A stretch of 64,000 nucleotides of DNA from Guillardia theta CCMP2712. Its lineage: Eukaryota; Cryptophyceae; Pyrenomonadales; Geminigeraceae. Shown piece by piece: positions 46,554 through 58,254 of this stretch; within the stretch, counting starts at the first letter, position 1; every line of letters begins with the position of its first letter. The stretch lies in the NCBI RefSeq assembly GCF_000315625.1, contig NW_005434654.1:66273-130272 (forward strand). Reading direction: 5' to 3'. The notes below the pieces were generated by a model, which made no database searches, was not told the DNA's origin, and worked only from the letters and a program-made list of their open reading frames with translations. A program made the translations under genes and the position numbers.

Positions 46554-47570
46554 GAACCAAGACGCGATGCAAACCTGCGACAATCGTCATTCTTGACTTG
46601 ACCACGAAGACAATCAAATCGAGAAGAATCGAACATCTGTTCACACGTTCCTCATATCGATCTCTACATTCTATGCATCACTCCAGCACCTGCAGTAGTC
46701 TACCTCGCACGAAACAAACCGCTCGGTATCTGGTATATACACGATCCATGGAGCAATATCACTGCGGAGTTCGCAAATCAAGTGGTTCGCGACTCTCAAC
46801 CATGTTAGCATGCATCGATCAAGGATCTAACACTTGTTCAGACTTCTTGCCTGCTATTATTATCTAGTCATGTACTCGCCCTCATCTACTGCAACAGTCT
46901 GTCTGTACATGTAGACCGGTTGTGCATGATACCTCCCACGGCTCCTTTGGACTGCAAACCTTGGAGCAGCTATCTGCTACTTCATAAGGGGGCTCTTGCT
47001 TCTTGTAGCACTTGTATCTCATCGTATACAACTAGAGACACGTTCTATCTCTTGCTGTTCTCCTCTCCCCACCTCTATCCCCCTCGTCTCGACCGTCCCT
47101 TTCCTCCCCTTAGGATGCGCCAACACTTGCGTCCTAAACCTTCTAAAGGGGCCGGCACCACCGGTACTTGTATGGTAATCTACTGCTCAAAGCACCGGTA
47201 CTCACTTATATGTTCCAAGGGAGACTACCGGTCATTTTCCCTGTGCGAGATACTTCGCGGAGCTTCCATTTGGGGAGCAACCAGGGGTGGCGGTACCGTG
47301 TACTACCCCCACCCAACCGTGTCACAAACTGAAGCTCTTTTGAAGTACCGGTATCTTGAACATGATGTTTTGGTCAAAGATAGGGGTACGGTGACTCTGA
47401 ATGGATCAGGGGGTAGTGAATCGTAGAAACTTGCAAGAGCCTAAAATATATTATCGACAGGGGTCTTCATAAAACATCTGAGGACTACCCCTACCCCAAG
47501 ACTCGAAATGAATATTAGGACGATTAGGTGGGACATAGCATGTAGCTGATGAATAGCAATACCCTTGGCT
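46554..47570. other. Intergenic stretch with clustered ACCGGTA motifs
   Basis: A plus-strand open frame (46920-47426) shows no domain or bias and is not called. Between 47150 and 47360 the motif ACCGGTA/TACCGGT occurs at least four times, with GGTACCG nearby and CCCCTACCCC just right of it (47490). Confidence 0.5.
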
Positions 47571-47579
47571 GCCGAAAAC

Positions 47580-48450
47580 AGTTTTTCGAAAGGCAGGAGT
47601 CCGACGTCAGTGCGGACTCCCCGGCGGATTCCCGGACCGCCAGGCGGGAGTCCGTGACTGGCAGGCACGGTCACACGGTCACGGCTTGGCCGGGGCCCGG
47701 GCCTGGCCGGCCGCCGCCCTCACTGTCAGGGCCTGGTGACCGTCACGCGGCGCGGCGTCGGAAGTTCGGGCCTGCCGCGCGGCTGACGACTCAGGGCCGA
47801 CTGCCGCAGTGCACTGAGGAGTCCGGTACGCCGTCCGCGGCCCCCCCCCCCGGCGGCGCCGCCCGGCCGGCGCCGGTGTCCGGCCCCCGGGACTGCCAGG
47901 CTTGCCAGCCCTCACGGGTGACCGGACTCCACGGTCAATACCGTGATGATACCGTACTGCCAGGCTGAGTGCAGTCGGCCTGAGTGCCGAGCGTACCGTA
48001 CGGTAGTACGGTCGGTGAGCTCCGAGGCTCCGGAGTACGGTCCGACCGGGTCACCAGTCCCGGAGTCAACTTCCGAAGTTCCGGCGCCGGGGCTGCTGGG
48101 CCGCAAACCGTGAACCGTTTCCGACACTGGCCAGGCTGGGCGGCCTGACTCAGTGAGGCAGACGGTACGGTCACCACGCGGGCCGCCGGTGCGTGGCAGT
48201 CCCGGCCGATGATCACGGATGACTCCCCGGGCCTGAGAGTCCGAGCCCGGAACCGTTCCGGTCACTGTGTCCGCGTGGCGGCAACCGTTGACTCGAACTG
48301 TACGGTCACCGCTGCCACAGTGATACGTGACTTCACCGTGGCACGGTGGCACGGTGTCGGACCGCGGCCCGGCCCGCCGGGCCGGGCCCGCCGCGGCCGC
48401 CGTGACGGTTTATTACTCAAATAATACCGGGCCGGGCCGCGCTGAGCCTC
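47580..48450. repeat. GC-rich palindromic-word island 6
   Basis: Long stretch of CCGGCCGCCG, GTCACGGT, CGGACTCC and GCGCGGC words, with a perfect 12-bp palindrome TACCGTACGGTA (47994-48005). The right edge reads GGTTTATTACTCAAATAATA, a variant of the AT-rich phrase at other island edges. Confidence 0.72.
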
Positions 48451-48907
48451 GGAGTCTCGGAACGGACTCGCAGGATTAGAAGCTTTTAAAAGTCACAGCG
48501 CCTTCTGAATTGCTACAAAGGCCTCGAACTAGAGGCTCTTGAAAAAACCAAAATGTGAAAAGAAATGTTTTCGATTACGAACCGAAACATTTAGATGTGA
48601 CTACCCCACCTTGATACCGAAAATGGTCACCACCGGTGATGCACATAGCCTCGTGGGAAAACTTCACCAGTTGTGCGAAGCTCGAACCCCGAAAAGCTTT
48701 AGCTTGCATGGCCAATGGCGAGCGGGATGGTCGGGTACGGAGGTCCGGAAGCCGAGGAGGAGGCTCCTACTGAAAGACTCGAGCTACGTCCTCTCTTTCT
48801 TAGTTGCCTGCTTCCTCTCTGAAGACTGTATCTCCCCCCTCGATCGCCTCTGCCGCCACGACGGTCTTTTGTCATTGCTGACTACCGTGATCGTTGGAGC
48901 AAGAGCC

Positions 48908-51886
48908 ATGGGGTGCGGGTCATCTAAACACGTGCGAGAAGACAGAGAGGAGAAGTCAAAGACGTTTGACGACAGTTCTCTACTCTCCGTTCCGAATGGG
49001 AACGTCAACGATGTGGAAATCAAGCCAGCGATCATTATTCAAGATTACAATGACAAGTCAAATACTTCACATGTCAAGTCTGCCCTCTCAACAGTCCCAA
49101 CGCCTTCATTGCAGAAGAGCGTGGAAAAGAACAAAGGGGTTGAAACAAAACGAGATGTGACCAACGGCAGATCTGAGGAGAGTGTAGAAAGGAAGGCACC
49201 TGCCCCGAAAGCGCATTCGGCGATGCCATCGGCTGACAGTACACCCAAACCGAGTCAGAGCAGCTTGCCGAAACAAGATGTTGTAGTGTCTCAACAAGGT
49301 TGGAGGGCTGATGAAGGGCATCCCTTTGCAAGCTATGGGTCTAAATGTTTCATCGGAGCTGTAGCAGATGAGGTGGGTGGGTTGGGATGGCATAGAGTTC
49401 ATGGGATGATTATGGTTGGTCGGCAGTTTCTGTCCAAGTTCGGAGGGACATATGAGATGATGAAAGATAACACGTGGCCTGAGTCACCGGAGAAGTCAGA
49501 GATTGGTTTGTGAATGTTATTGTGTTCAACATATGATCGTGCTGATTCCTGTGCTGAAGTGGCCGCTGCGATCATGGAATGGGGGAAAGCAAACGAGGCG
49601 ACTGTGTTTGCCCACTGGTTCCAGCCGCTCGCCTCGTTAGTCATGCTTGCCGTGCTAATCCGATCTCTGACATTTGATGACCTTGTATAGGTCTGGACTC
49701 CGACATGGCCAGACAGGGCAAGTGAGTAACCGAACGAGTAAGAAGAGGAGGGGAGAGCTGAGATCAGTCTCAGGTCCATAATCACTTCTTCACCTTCGAT
49801 GCAGCCGGGCGGAGAAAGTTCAGTTTCAAGTCGGCTGATCTTCTCCGGGGAGAGACTGACGGGTCGTCTTATCCCAACGGTGGTCTTCGGGGTAGCAACA
49901 CCTGATTTGTCAAGGTAACAAGAGTTGACGAGTTTGCGAGCAGGAACACATCATGCGGGGGCGTACACTGTGATAGACTCTACTTCACCGATGTTCATGA
50001 TGGAAGACACCATCTACATCCCCTCGTGATGGCGACATCTGACTATGACGCGTGCCTGACGCTCCGTTACAGCATCATGCTTTCATATGAAGGGAAGGCT
50101 CTGGATGAGAAGGTCCCCCTCCTACGCTCAGAGCAGGTAGAGTTCAACAGCATGCGGCCTCTCGCCGAGCCTGCTCCTGCCCTCATGCTCGTCCTCCGCA
50201 TGCCTCCTGCTCTCCTGCTCTCCTGCTCTCCTTCTCCACATGCTCACCCGTCCCGTCCCCCTCCCTGGGTGTTTCTCTCATGCTACTGCAGGCCATGTCA
50301 GCTCAGTGCGCAAGGCTGCTCAAGCTCATGGGGCATACGACTGCTGGGGTTCAGTCCAACATCGGGCTGGAGCAAGAGTTCTTCCTCATCCCTCGCGATT
50401 CGTACGACCGCAGGCCAGACTTGCAGCAGTGCGGGCGAACGATCCTGGGCAAGATGCCGGTGAGCTGCTGCCTGCCGCATTGATGCTCCTCTGATCGCAT
50501 GTGCTGCAGCCTCGAGGGCAGGAGATGTGCGACCACTACATGGCGCCGCTGAACCAGCATGCGCTCAACTGCCTGCGCGAGATCCAGCACGAGGCGTTCA
50601 AGCTCGGCATCCCCCTCAAGACCAGGCACAGGGAAGTGGCTCCGAACCAGTACGAGATGGCTCCCTACTTCGGCCACGTGACCTCTCAGATCGACCAGAA
50701 CCTGCTCGTGATGCAGCTCTGCGAGGAGATCGCGGCCAAGTACGAGCTGGCGGCGCTCTTCCAGGAGAAGCCCTTCAGCGGAGTCAATGGGAGCGGGAAG
50801 CACAACAACTGGTCGCTGGGAACCAAGGAAGGGCTGAACCTCATGAATGCGGGGCAAGTGGCGGAGGTGACGGGGAACTTGGATATCTTCCCTGTGCTCA
50901 TAGCTGCTGTGGTGACTGCGGTGGACAAGCACAGCGACCTGATGAGAGCAGCCATCGCTGACCCCGGCAACGACTTTCGCCTGGGAGCCATGGAGGCTCC
51001 TCCTTCCATCATCTCGACGTACCTCGGGGATAGCCTGACGGAGTACCTGGAGGGCTTCAAGGGGGGGAAGAGAGGCGAGTACAAGCCCAAGCCTCGCACT
51101 GTCGACACGGGATGCGACCTCTTCGGAACCCTCGAGGTCCCCACGGAGGACCGCAACCGCACCTCTCCCTTCCCCTACGGAGGCCATCGCTTCGAGTTCC
51201 GCGCGGTCGGCTCGGCTCAGAACGTTTCCATGGTCAACACAGTGCTCAACACCATCTGCGCGGACGCGTTCAAGGAGTTTGCGGACAAGATCGAGGGAGG
51301 CATGAAGGCTGATGACGTGGCGGCCGAGGCCCTCAAGGAGCACTGGAAGATCATCTTCAACGGCAACGGCTACTCCGAAGAGTGGAAGGCGGAGGCAGGC
51401 AAGCGCGGCCTGTGCCGCATCGACAGCGGGGTGGAGGCGATGGAGCAGCTGGGAGCCGAGAAGAATCTGGAGATGTTCGCCAAGCTCGGGGTGATGTCCA
51501 AGGAGGAGCTCTTGGCTCGCCGAGACATCGCCCTCCAGCACTACACCGGGCTGGTGGAGATCGAGGCAGGATGCATGATCGACATGATCACGCAGAACAT
51601 CGTGCCTTCGGTGAAGGAGACAGGCATCAGCACCGCTCAGATGGAGGCAGAGTGCGCCAAGGTGAAGGCCAAGTACGAGGAGCTTGAGCACGAGGAGGAC
51701 CCCCTGAAGAAGGCGAAGATTGCTCGGGAGCTCCGCCTGGACGTCATGGCCAAAGCAAGGAAAGTGGTGGATGACGTCGAGTCCATCTGCCCCGCTAAGA
51801 GCTGGCCGTTTGCTACCTACCGCGACCTCCTCTTCCTCGATCAGAACCAGGGGCACAAGAGCAGGAAGTTCCTGCCTGGGCGATGA
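48908..51886 (+). CDS. glnN: Type III glutamine synthetase with an N-terminal acylation-type leader
   Basis: Eight exons: 48908-49372, 49427-49505, 49560-49639, 49774-49891, 49944-50025, 50073-50136, 50292-50459 and 50510-51886; 810 residues, all phases consistent. GSIII makes glutamine from glutamate, ammonium and ATP. Family marks include ASYGSKCF near its N-domain, VFAHWFQPL, SSYPNGGLRGTHHAGAYTV, SNIGLEQEFFLIP, KTRHREVAPNQYEMAP, VNGSGKHNNWSLGT and GHRFEFRAVGSAQNVSM. Before this comes a 135-residue leader that starts MGCGSSKHVRED: Gly2 with Ser6 fits N-myristoylation, and Cys3 fits palmitoylation. The rest of the leader is Ser/Lys/Pro-rich and probably disordered. The ATG has a strong Kozak context (GAGCCATGG). 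The frame is open upstream with another ATG at 48623, so a longer leader without an exposed Gly2 is the main alternative. Confidence 0.93.
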
Positions 51887-51989
51887 CGTTGACAGCTATT
51901 GATTTGATTCTTTTCTGTGTGTTTTTTGCATCCTCTCCTCTTCCTTCTCCTCACTTTCTCCCTCTGCTCCTCCCCTCCATGTTCCTCTA

Positions 51990-54655
51990 TTAATACCGCG
52001 GATCTCGATAGTTTCCGAACTCGTCGATCTCCACCCGTGAAGTGAAATACGCGTCTGCCTCCTCCAGCTTGTTTTCTCCCTCGAGCATGAAACTCCCGTG
52101 CTCCTGTCTGCCATGTCAGCCTTCCACTCTCGTCTCTCCTGCTCCTTCTCCCGTTCCTTCCCCTTCCTCTGCTCCCTCTCCTTGCCTCCCTGCCTCCCTG
52201 CCTCGTTTTCCTACAGCTTCCTCCTCGTTCTTGATCTTCCATCCTTTCGTTCTCGCATTCTTGCACTCCTGCTCCCTCCTGCGCCTCACCATCTTCCGCA
52301 ACCAAAGCGGGAGGCCATCTCCGACTTGATGTACAACGCTCTTTCTCACACGCACGAAAGCTGCTCGCTTGTCCCTGTTGGACTCCATGTCAGCGAAGGA
52401 GGGGAGAGTGAGGGGAGGTGGAGGGAGGAAGAAGAGCAGCAGCAGCAGCAGCGGGGGCAAGAGAAGCCGTTCGTCACCTCTCGAGCGCAGCATGGAGCTC
52501 ACGCCATTTGGGCATTCGATTCAGCTTCTCCTTGACCTCCTCGGAGTACTCCCTGCGGTAGCGCAGCAGTGCGAAGGACGCGACCCTCGCAGTGTGGACG
52601 CGGCAATGATCGACGAGCATCTTGAGCAACAAGTTCACACTCTCAGCAGACCCCCAGCTGGTCTCACCGTCCCTCCTGGGGAGACGCGGAAGTTGACATC
52701 ATGGTACTGGAAGGTGGAGCAGAGCAAGAGGCAACGGCCCCCATGGAGAACCTTTACGCCGCTACCACAGCAGGAGTAGCCCGTGTACACGACGCTGCTG
52801 TTTGTAAGGTTGCAGGAACTCTGATATCTGGCCGCTGTGTCAGTTTGAAAGCTCCAGACTATAAACAAGATCTCTCACTTCACAACGACACCGTTGCAAG
52901 CTCTCTCATCGTTGGGTCCCAGCCCACCCACATCGCAGTTGTCAATCGCCACTTGACTTGCAAACACGCTGTGCAGTACCTGCCAAGTCAGCGATCAGGT
53001 TCAAGGCTGAGCATCCCCCACAGCAACCCACGTCTCCCTGCTTGCAGTAGAGGTTGCAATTCTGAAAGGTCCATGTTCCGCCCTCGATCCTCAGCGTGAC
53101 TGAGCCGTGGTATGCTTGCCTGTAGAAATCCTGCCATGAAGTAATCAGACAGTTCTTGAACTCGTGGCATGCGATGTTACATTCATGACGTGGATAAAAC
53201 TGACATGGCTGGTTCCTCCATTACAACCCTGACGGAACCGCCACTGTCCCAAAACCAGACAGTCCCCCTTGTCAGAGCCATGCACATAGATGAACCGAGA
53301 GCTGTTGCTCCTGCGGAACTCCTTGCTCGATGGCCCGATCTTGATCTTTGGAGGGATTGCGACACCCCTTGTAGAATTGAAACTCTCCTCTGTCCACACG
53401 GAGTGGAACCCTCGCTCGATGAGCAGCTGACTCCTCTCCTGCATCGAGGATGAGACCAAGGGTCAACGAAACAGTCGCGCCCACCTCCTTCCAGCCCTCC
53501 CTAGCAGCCGCCTGAAGGCTCGACCTCTTCGGGAAAGTCATCCTACCACTGAACAGGCTCAAACTGGAAGTTCGTGTGTTTCCCTTCGACGACAGCATGT
53601 ACAACTCGTTCTCCCACTTCTCCTTTATCCTCCCATCATACATCGACAGATTCCTCCCTCGAAGACGGATATTGAAATCCTCCTTCTCCAGCTTGCCCAG
53701 TCTGTCCATGACGGAGACGAACTCATCTCCTCCGATGTCACCCTCTGCCATCATCAGCAACTCTCCCTCGGACGAGCTCTCTCGCTCCTCTGCAAGCGGG
53801 ACAACTTGCGGCTCGTGAGGTTCAACGTCCATGGACTCGTTCAGCTGCCTGCTGTCATATCAGGATGCGGAGCAGGTCTTATGTAGGCGACCTTAGGTAC
53901 TCTTGGACGAACACGCTATCCTGAAAGGAAAAGTGTCATGTCTCGTCATCATTTCAGCATCTGCAAGAGCTCATATCACATCTGAATCAAGATCATCTAA
54001 CGAGCTGTTCGGCCGCGCTCTGTTCATGCTCTCCCGTACACTGACACAGTCATCAAAGAGAGGGAGGGGCAAGAGCTTTCTACCTCTTGCTTTTCATCAG
54101 AGTGTGTCTGATAAAGTCGATCACTGAAACTGACTCGTTGTGGTTCGCTTCCAAGGAAACGTCCCACAAAAGATTGTGCTTGATGATGTCAATCATCCTC
54201 TGCGACACGGGTGCTCTGAGTCGGAAGTCCTCCTGCACCGAACATTCATGTGTCGGCGTTTCTTATTTCCGACATCAAACACAAACCTCTGTCAGCATCG
54301 AGATAGATTCAGGATTCCTCCATCCCATCTTCCTCGCCCATGCGATCCTTTGTTGAAGCTGGAAACGAGCAAGCTAAATCGTACCGTCTCGCATCTCATT
54401 GCATACCTGCTGCTCTTTGTACAGTTTCGTAGCCAGCGTTGTCGAGTTTTTGTTTACTTTTCTCCCTCCTCCGCGTACTCGAAGCATTCTCATTTCTGTG
54501 CTGCATGCGATGCAGCATCCTCTCAGGGTGATTGAAGGCCCCAGACTGCCCTCAGCACCAATCTCTGATACATGCGCATGCGGCAACCAGACCAACACGA
54601 TGGCTATGATTGCAACTTGCCTCATCATCGTACCATGAACATCACTCTCCGACAT
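51990..54655 (-). CDS. Secreted protein with a parallel beta-helix-like region
   Basis: Multi-exon minus-strand gene from 54655 (or the Met-Met pair at 54628) to the stop at 51990. The N-terminus has a signal peptide (MMRQVAIIAIVLVWLPHAHV). Exons continue LQQRIAWARKMGWRNPES, EDFRLRAPVSQRMIDIIKHN and DSVFVQEYLR, then a 44-nt intron joins in phase to QLNESMDVEPHEPQVVPL. Later exons encode repeated short strands with Asn, Cys and Gly turns: CLVLGQWRFRQGCNGGTSHV, VTLRIEGGTWTFQNCNLYC, VAIDNCDVGGLGPNDERACN and SSVVYTGYSCCGSGVKVLHG, a pattern of right-handed beta-helix (pectate-lyase-like) solenoids. The C-terminus is basic, then acidic, ending GNYRDPRY. No catalytic site is evident. The many Cys would suit a secreted, disulfide-bonded protein. 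Some joints are approximate. Confidence 0.65.
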
Positions 54656-55922
54656 GAAGATCCCGAGAGGTGAAGATGGACATCAGCAACCATCTTGTGT
54701 CAACGTGCAGGCAACGTGCAGCAAGCATGTCGCTACAACTAAACATTCCCGCTCGATGCGCACTACACATTACAGACGTCGAGCCTCATCTCCCAAAACC
54801 GGCCCAACTCTCTGAATCCTACATCGGCCCGGTCCCGGAGGCCCGGTCCGGGGCCCGGAGGCCCGGGGCCCGGAGGCAGCGGTCGGTACTGAAACTTCCG
54901 TGAAAAAGTCAGACGTCCCAGCGTCCTCACGGTAAACTCCGACTGTAACCTAAAAAAGAATGTACGTACCGTTTGGGTGTGTGACGTGACCACTCTGCCG
55001 TGACTTTTGCCGTGCGAGCGGGATACGTGCCGTGATGACGAGACTGTTATTGTACTGGATGCGAAAATACTCCTTTTCAAATATTCCAGCCTCGATCTCG
55101 TAGCTATAGAAGCGATGGGCTTTTACTGTGACCATTGTTGAACCAAAATTTGAAACTCCCTTGGGAGATTTTGAAGAGTCGAACTGTAAAACGTGAAGGG
55201 GACCTCACCCCCTTTTGATATAAACAAGGGGGGTGTTGAACCAATACGTATGATACGTGACAGACGAATACCCACCCTCTGGGAGAGATAGAAAGATAGG
55301 GGTACCAAAAAGGAGGGATTATCATGACCTCTTGATCTTAAAATGAGTTGTTTCTGAATCATTGTGTTTTCAGCCACAAGTTAGGAGCCCTACCCTACCC
55401 TTTCCATACCTCTGTAGGACCCCACCCAGAACTGTTTTAGAACGGGACCCCCTCCAAGCTCTCCATCCACCCCCCCGTTCCTCTTTCATAGACCCCTTTT
55501 ATCCATGGTCCAGTACGTAGTGGTTCAAAATCCAGGATCAAACCACCTACCCCTGCACCGTTTCAATTTATTACTCATCCCAAGTCCGTACGTACCCCAA
55601 GTACCCCCCAATTATACTCCCAAACTACCCCTGCGACTGGGGACGTACCACTTGTCCCGTAAGGCTTATCACAAGTGGCAGTTCCTTGCAGCTCATCTCT
55701 TCCTTCCGCTCCTTCTCCTCCACGCACCTCGCTTCCTTCCGATCCTCTCCTTGATCGCCTTACCTACAATCCTCTCCCGCTACTCCCTTCACTTTATTCC
55801 CTTCTGCTCTTTCACAATCCCTCTAACCCCTCTCTGCCATCCTTCCCGACAAAGGAAATTGTTGGGGGCGTACCTGCCATTCCCTCAAGCCTCCGTGTAT
55901 TATTCACTTCTAGCCGTAGAAA
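54656..55922. other. Spacer with a short GC-rich island and C-run tracts
   Basis: 54825-54895 is GC-rich with a GGCCCGGAGGCCCGG repeat (island 7, short). 55200-55640 is rich in CCCC tracts, including an imperfect inverted repeat at about 55205-55236 (CACCCCCTTTTG against CAAGGGGGGTG). No gene seen. Confidence 0.6.
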
Positions 55923-56423
55923 ATGGGTGCCTGTACATCTAGAATAGATGAAAAAGTTGCAACTATCCTCAGGGAGCTGGATACTATTAAGTTCCATTGT
56001 CCTGAGCATGCCAACGATTTGGACTGGGAAAATGAGGAGTCGGTTCTGATCCACAGCTGTATCAACACACTCAAGAACTGCGCTATGCATAATGAGTTGA
56101 AGAAAAAGAAGAAATCATGGATCAAGAAGACCAAATCTCTCAGCCCTATTAAGAGAAATGCCAGCCCCGAGCACAAGACGACAGTCGCTTTCCACGAGGG
56201 GTACACCGTGATCAACCGAGACGACCATGAATGCGCCGGACGAGACGATATGGAAGACCTGATCATTGACGAGTTGCTGGAGAACGTCAAAGTGGGATCG
56301 GGCAAATCCAAGCTTCTACGTCTCAGCGATGCTCTCCCAGTCTTGCAAGACGATTCGATTCGTGCCGTTGTTCTCCACGGCAGTGCGCTAGATATTCTTT
56401 TAAGAACGCAGACTTGCGACTGA
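55923..56423 (+). CDS. Small MGACTS-start protein, candidate for N-myristoylation
   Basis: Intronless, 166 residues from the ATG at 55923. MGACTSRIDEK fits the N-myristoylation consensus (Gly2, Ser6), with Cys4 available for palmitoylation. The body has a helical start, an Asp/Glu-rich stretch with CPEHANDLDWENEESVL, a Lys-rich run (NELKKKKKSWIKKTKS) that could favour acidic membranes, and a C-terminal segment (LRLSDALPVLQDDSIRAVVL). No enzyme motif is seen. Together with the GSIII leader it is one of two such N-termini within 7 kb, though the sequences are otherwise unrelated. Confidence 0.72.
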   Translation: MGACTSRIDEKVATILRELDTIKFHCPEHANDLDWENEESVLIHSCINTLKNCAMHNELKKKKKSWIKKTKSLSPIKRNASPEHKTTVAFHEGYTVINRDDHECAGRDDMEDLIIDELLENVKVGSGKSKLLRLSDALPVLQDDSIRAVVLHGSALDILLRTQTCD

Positions 56424-56958
56424 TGCTATTTAGATCTGATAGCTCCATCCCCACTCACTGTAAATGAAGCACCTTTTCTATTCCAAGTTTTGTGTGTATT
56501 CCTTGGTAGCAAACTTCCCTGAACCTCGGACTGAACTTTTCAATCCTTAAAAGGTTTTCGAATGATCGTACTCCTGGGGTGACAGATATCCTTCTTCGAT
56601 GGAAAGGCTGACATCACATGATATCTTGCTTGGACAGTCAATCCATAACAACCATGTCACGGAGTAGTTCGTAAAACTCGATATCCTCTCACAGTAGTCA
56701 GTAGTTTCTCTTGGCGCTTATGAGTCGGAAGCTTGTCTGAGGCGGGTCGGTGCAGGATGGAGGACGATTTCCAGTTTGCCTTTTCTTTTTCAGTCAATGA
56801 AAGATCAATTTTGGGCAGGTATGGAAGAGCCGTCTAGTTAGAGCGGGAGGGGAAGCGAGTACAAGAAAGGCGAGTCAAGACAAGTCAAGACATAGAGGAG
56901 AGAACAGCAAACTTGAGCAGTTGATCACTTGGCCTTGGCATTTAACTATTCACTGAGT
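56424..56958. other. Spacer, nothing notable
   Basis: About 530 bp with no open frame or repeat worth calling; probably the 3' end of one gene and the promoter of the next. Confidence 0.5.
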
Positions 56959-58163
56959 ATGTGGGGACTACCCGGGGTTTTGCTGGATGGTGTGAAACTT
57001 AGCTCTTTCTTGGAATGGCGAATAGCCGAAGAGGAGGAGAATGCATGGGAACAATATCCCATATGCTGTGTACTGAGCACGAGCAATGTACGACCCCTCA
57101 AGAGAGTTTTTGATCGGAGAGCGTTGAGCTCCAATGCGAAGGAGCAGCCGACCATTTTACGTCTTGTCAAACCTGACGATGAAGATCAAGAGGTGTGGTG
57201 GGTCAGACAGAATGGTGAGGGAAGGAATACCTCGTACCAGCGCTTCTTGCTCCCAAATCTTGTCTACCATGAGGTACGAGGAGGCTGCAGAGGATGTTTG
57301 TTGCCCCGTTTCATGCTAACCTGTTGCTTTGCCAGGAAGACTGTGCGTGCATGTGTGCCAATGACCCCTCAGTGGTCCAAGTAGAGGAAGAGCCAAGGAT
57401 AGTTCACACCGTCAACAACAAGACCTCTATGAAAGTTCCCAAAGAACAGACAGTTTACGATAAATTTGTTGTTGACGACCTGGTGTATGATCCGGCAACG
57501 CAAAATTGGACAACAGCTACGGACAAGGCAAGCGAAATGCTGGAGCAATTGATTGAGACTGAGGATGTAGAGTACATGAACGTACAATGCAATGATGATC
57601 GAAAAGATCGGCAGATAGAGGCGAGAAGTAATTATACGCGGATATCAAGGAAAGAATTGTTTGGGCGAACCTCGCGCAAACGGGAGGATCCGAAGGCGAT
57701 GCTCGCCGACTACAAGACAAGCTTCGAATACTTCCACGTGTATGCCCCGCAAAAGGCGCAAGGAGACTTCAAGAGGTGTCTGTCTGACATCGACAAGAAG
57801 ATGGTGATGACGTGTAGCTCGATCGTTCCGGTCTGATGATTTGCTGGTACAGGCGGAAGATGCAGTTGTCAATAACGTGCGAATGCGAATGAGGACGCTG
57901 CAGGTGAGGAACAACGAGAAGTCAACCAGAGACCTCGGGTATGAAGTGGGATACCCTGATAGGCATGTCAAGACCAAGGAGGTAGATGCTGTTTGTGATG
58001 AGGGGCAATCTTTGAATCTCATTCTTTGCAGCCGCGGTCGTCTCCGATCAAACTCAGCCATGTCCATGCGATTGACTGTGTTTGCCCCGTCTGTCAAGGG
58101 GAACTGGAGTCTGCTTATGAGAACTTCAAGGGGAAGAGACAGTATGACTTGTCGCGAGTGTAG
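56959..58163 (+). CDS. Unknown protein with C-terminal CxxC motif
   Basis: Four exons. Exon 1 (56959-57273) starts MWGLPGVLLDGVKLSSFLEW and includes KEQPTILRLVKPDDEDQEVW. A 61-nt intron leads to EDCACMCANDPSVVQVEEEP, then DKFVVDDLVYDPATQNWTTA and MLADYKTSFEYFHVYAPQKA. The third exon is AEDAVVNNVRMRMRTLQ (about 57855-57903), and the last encodes PRSSPIKLSHVHAIDCVCPV, then CQGELESAYENFKGKRQYDL and a stop at 58163. CVCPVC gives a possible metal-binding or redox CxxC pair, and the DCACMCAN cluster may add ligands. No family is recognised. Introns have matched phases, so the model is firm even without homology. Confidence 0.68.
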
Positions 58164-58254
58164 ATGGACGTGTAACAGATGTAATTGACAAACTTGTACA
58201 ATTCGACATGAAGCAAAGGGGCTGGTTGAATGTTTTCACCCAATCTTCTCATTG

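Noticed and set aside
46920-47426. 168-codon plus-strand open frame
   Set aside because: No domain, no codon bias, runs into a motif-rich intergenic stretch.
48539-48907. Longer N-terminus for GSIII from the upstream open frame
   Set aside because: Weaker start context and no family similarity; kept as an alternative in the GSIII entry, not as the main model.
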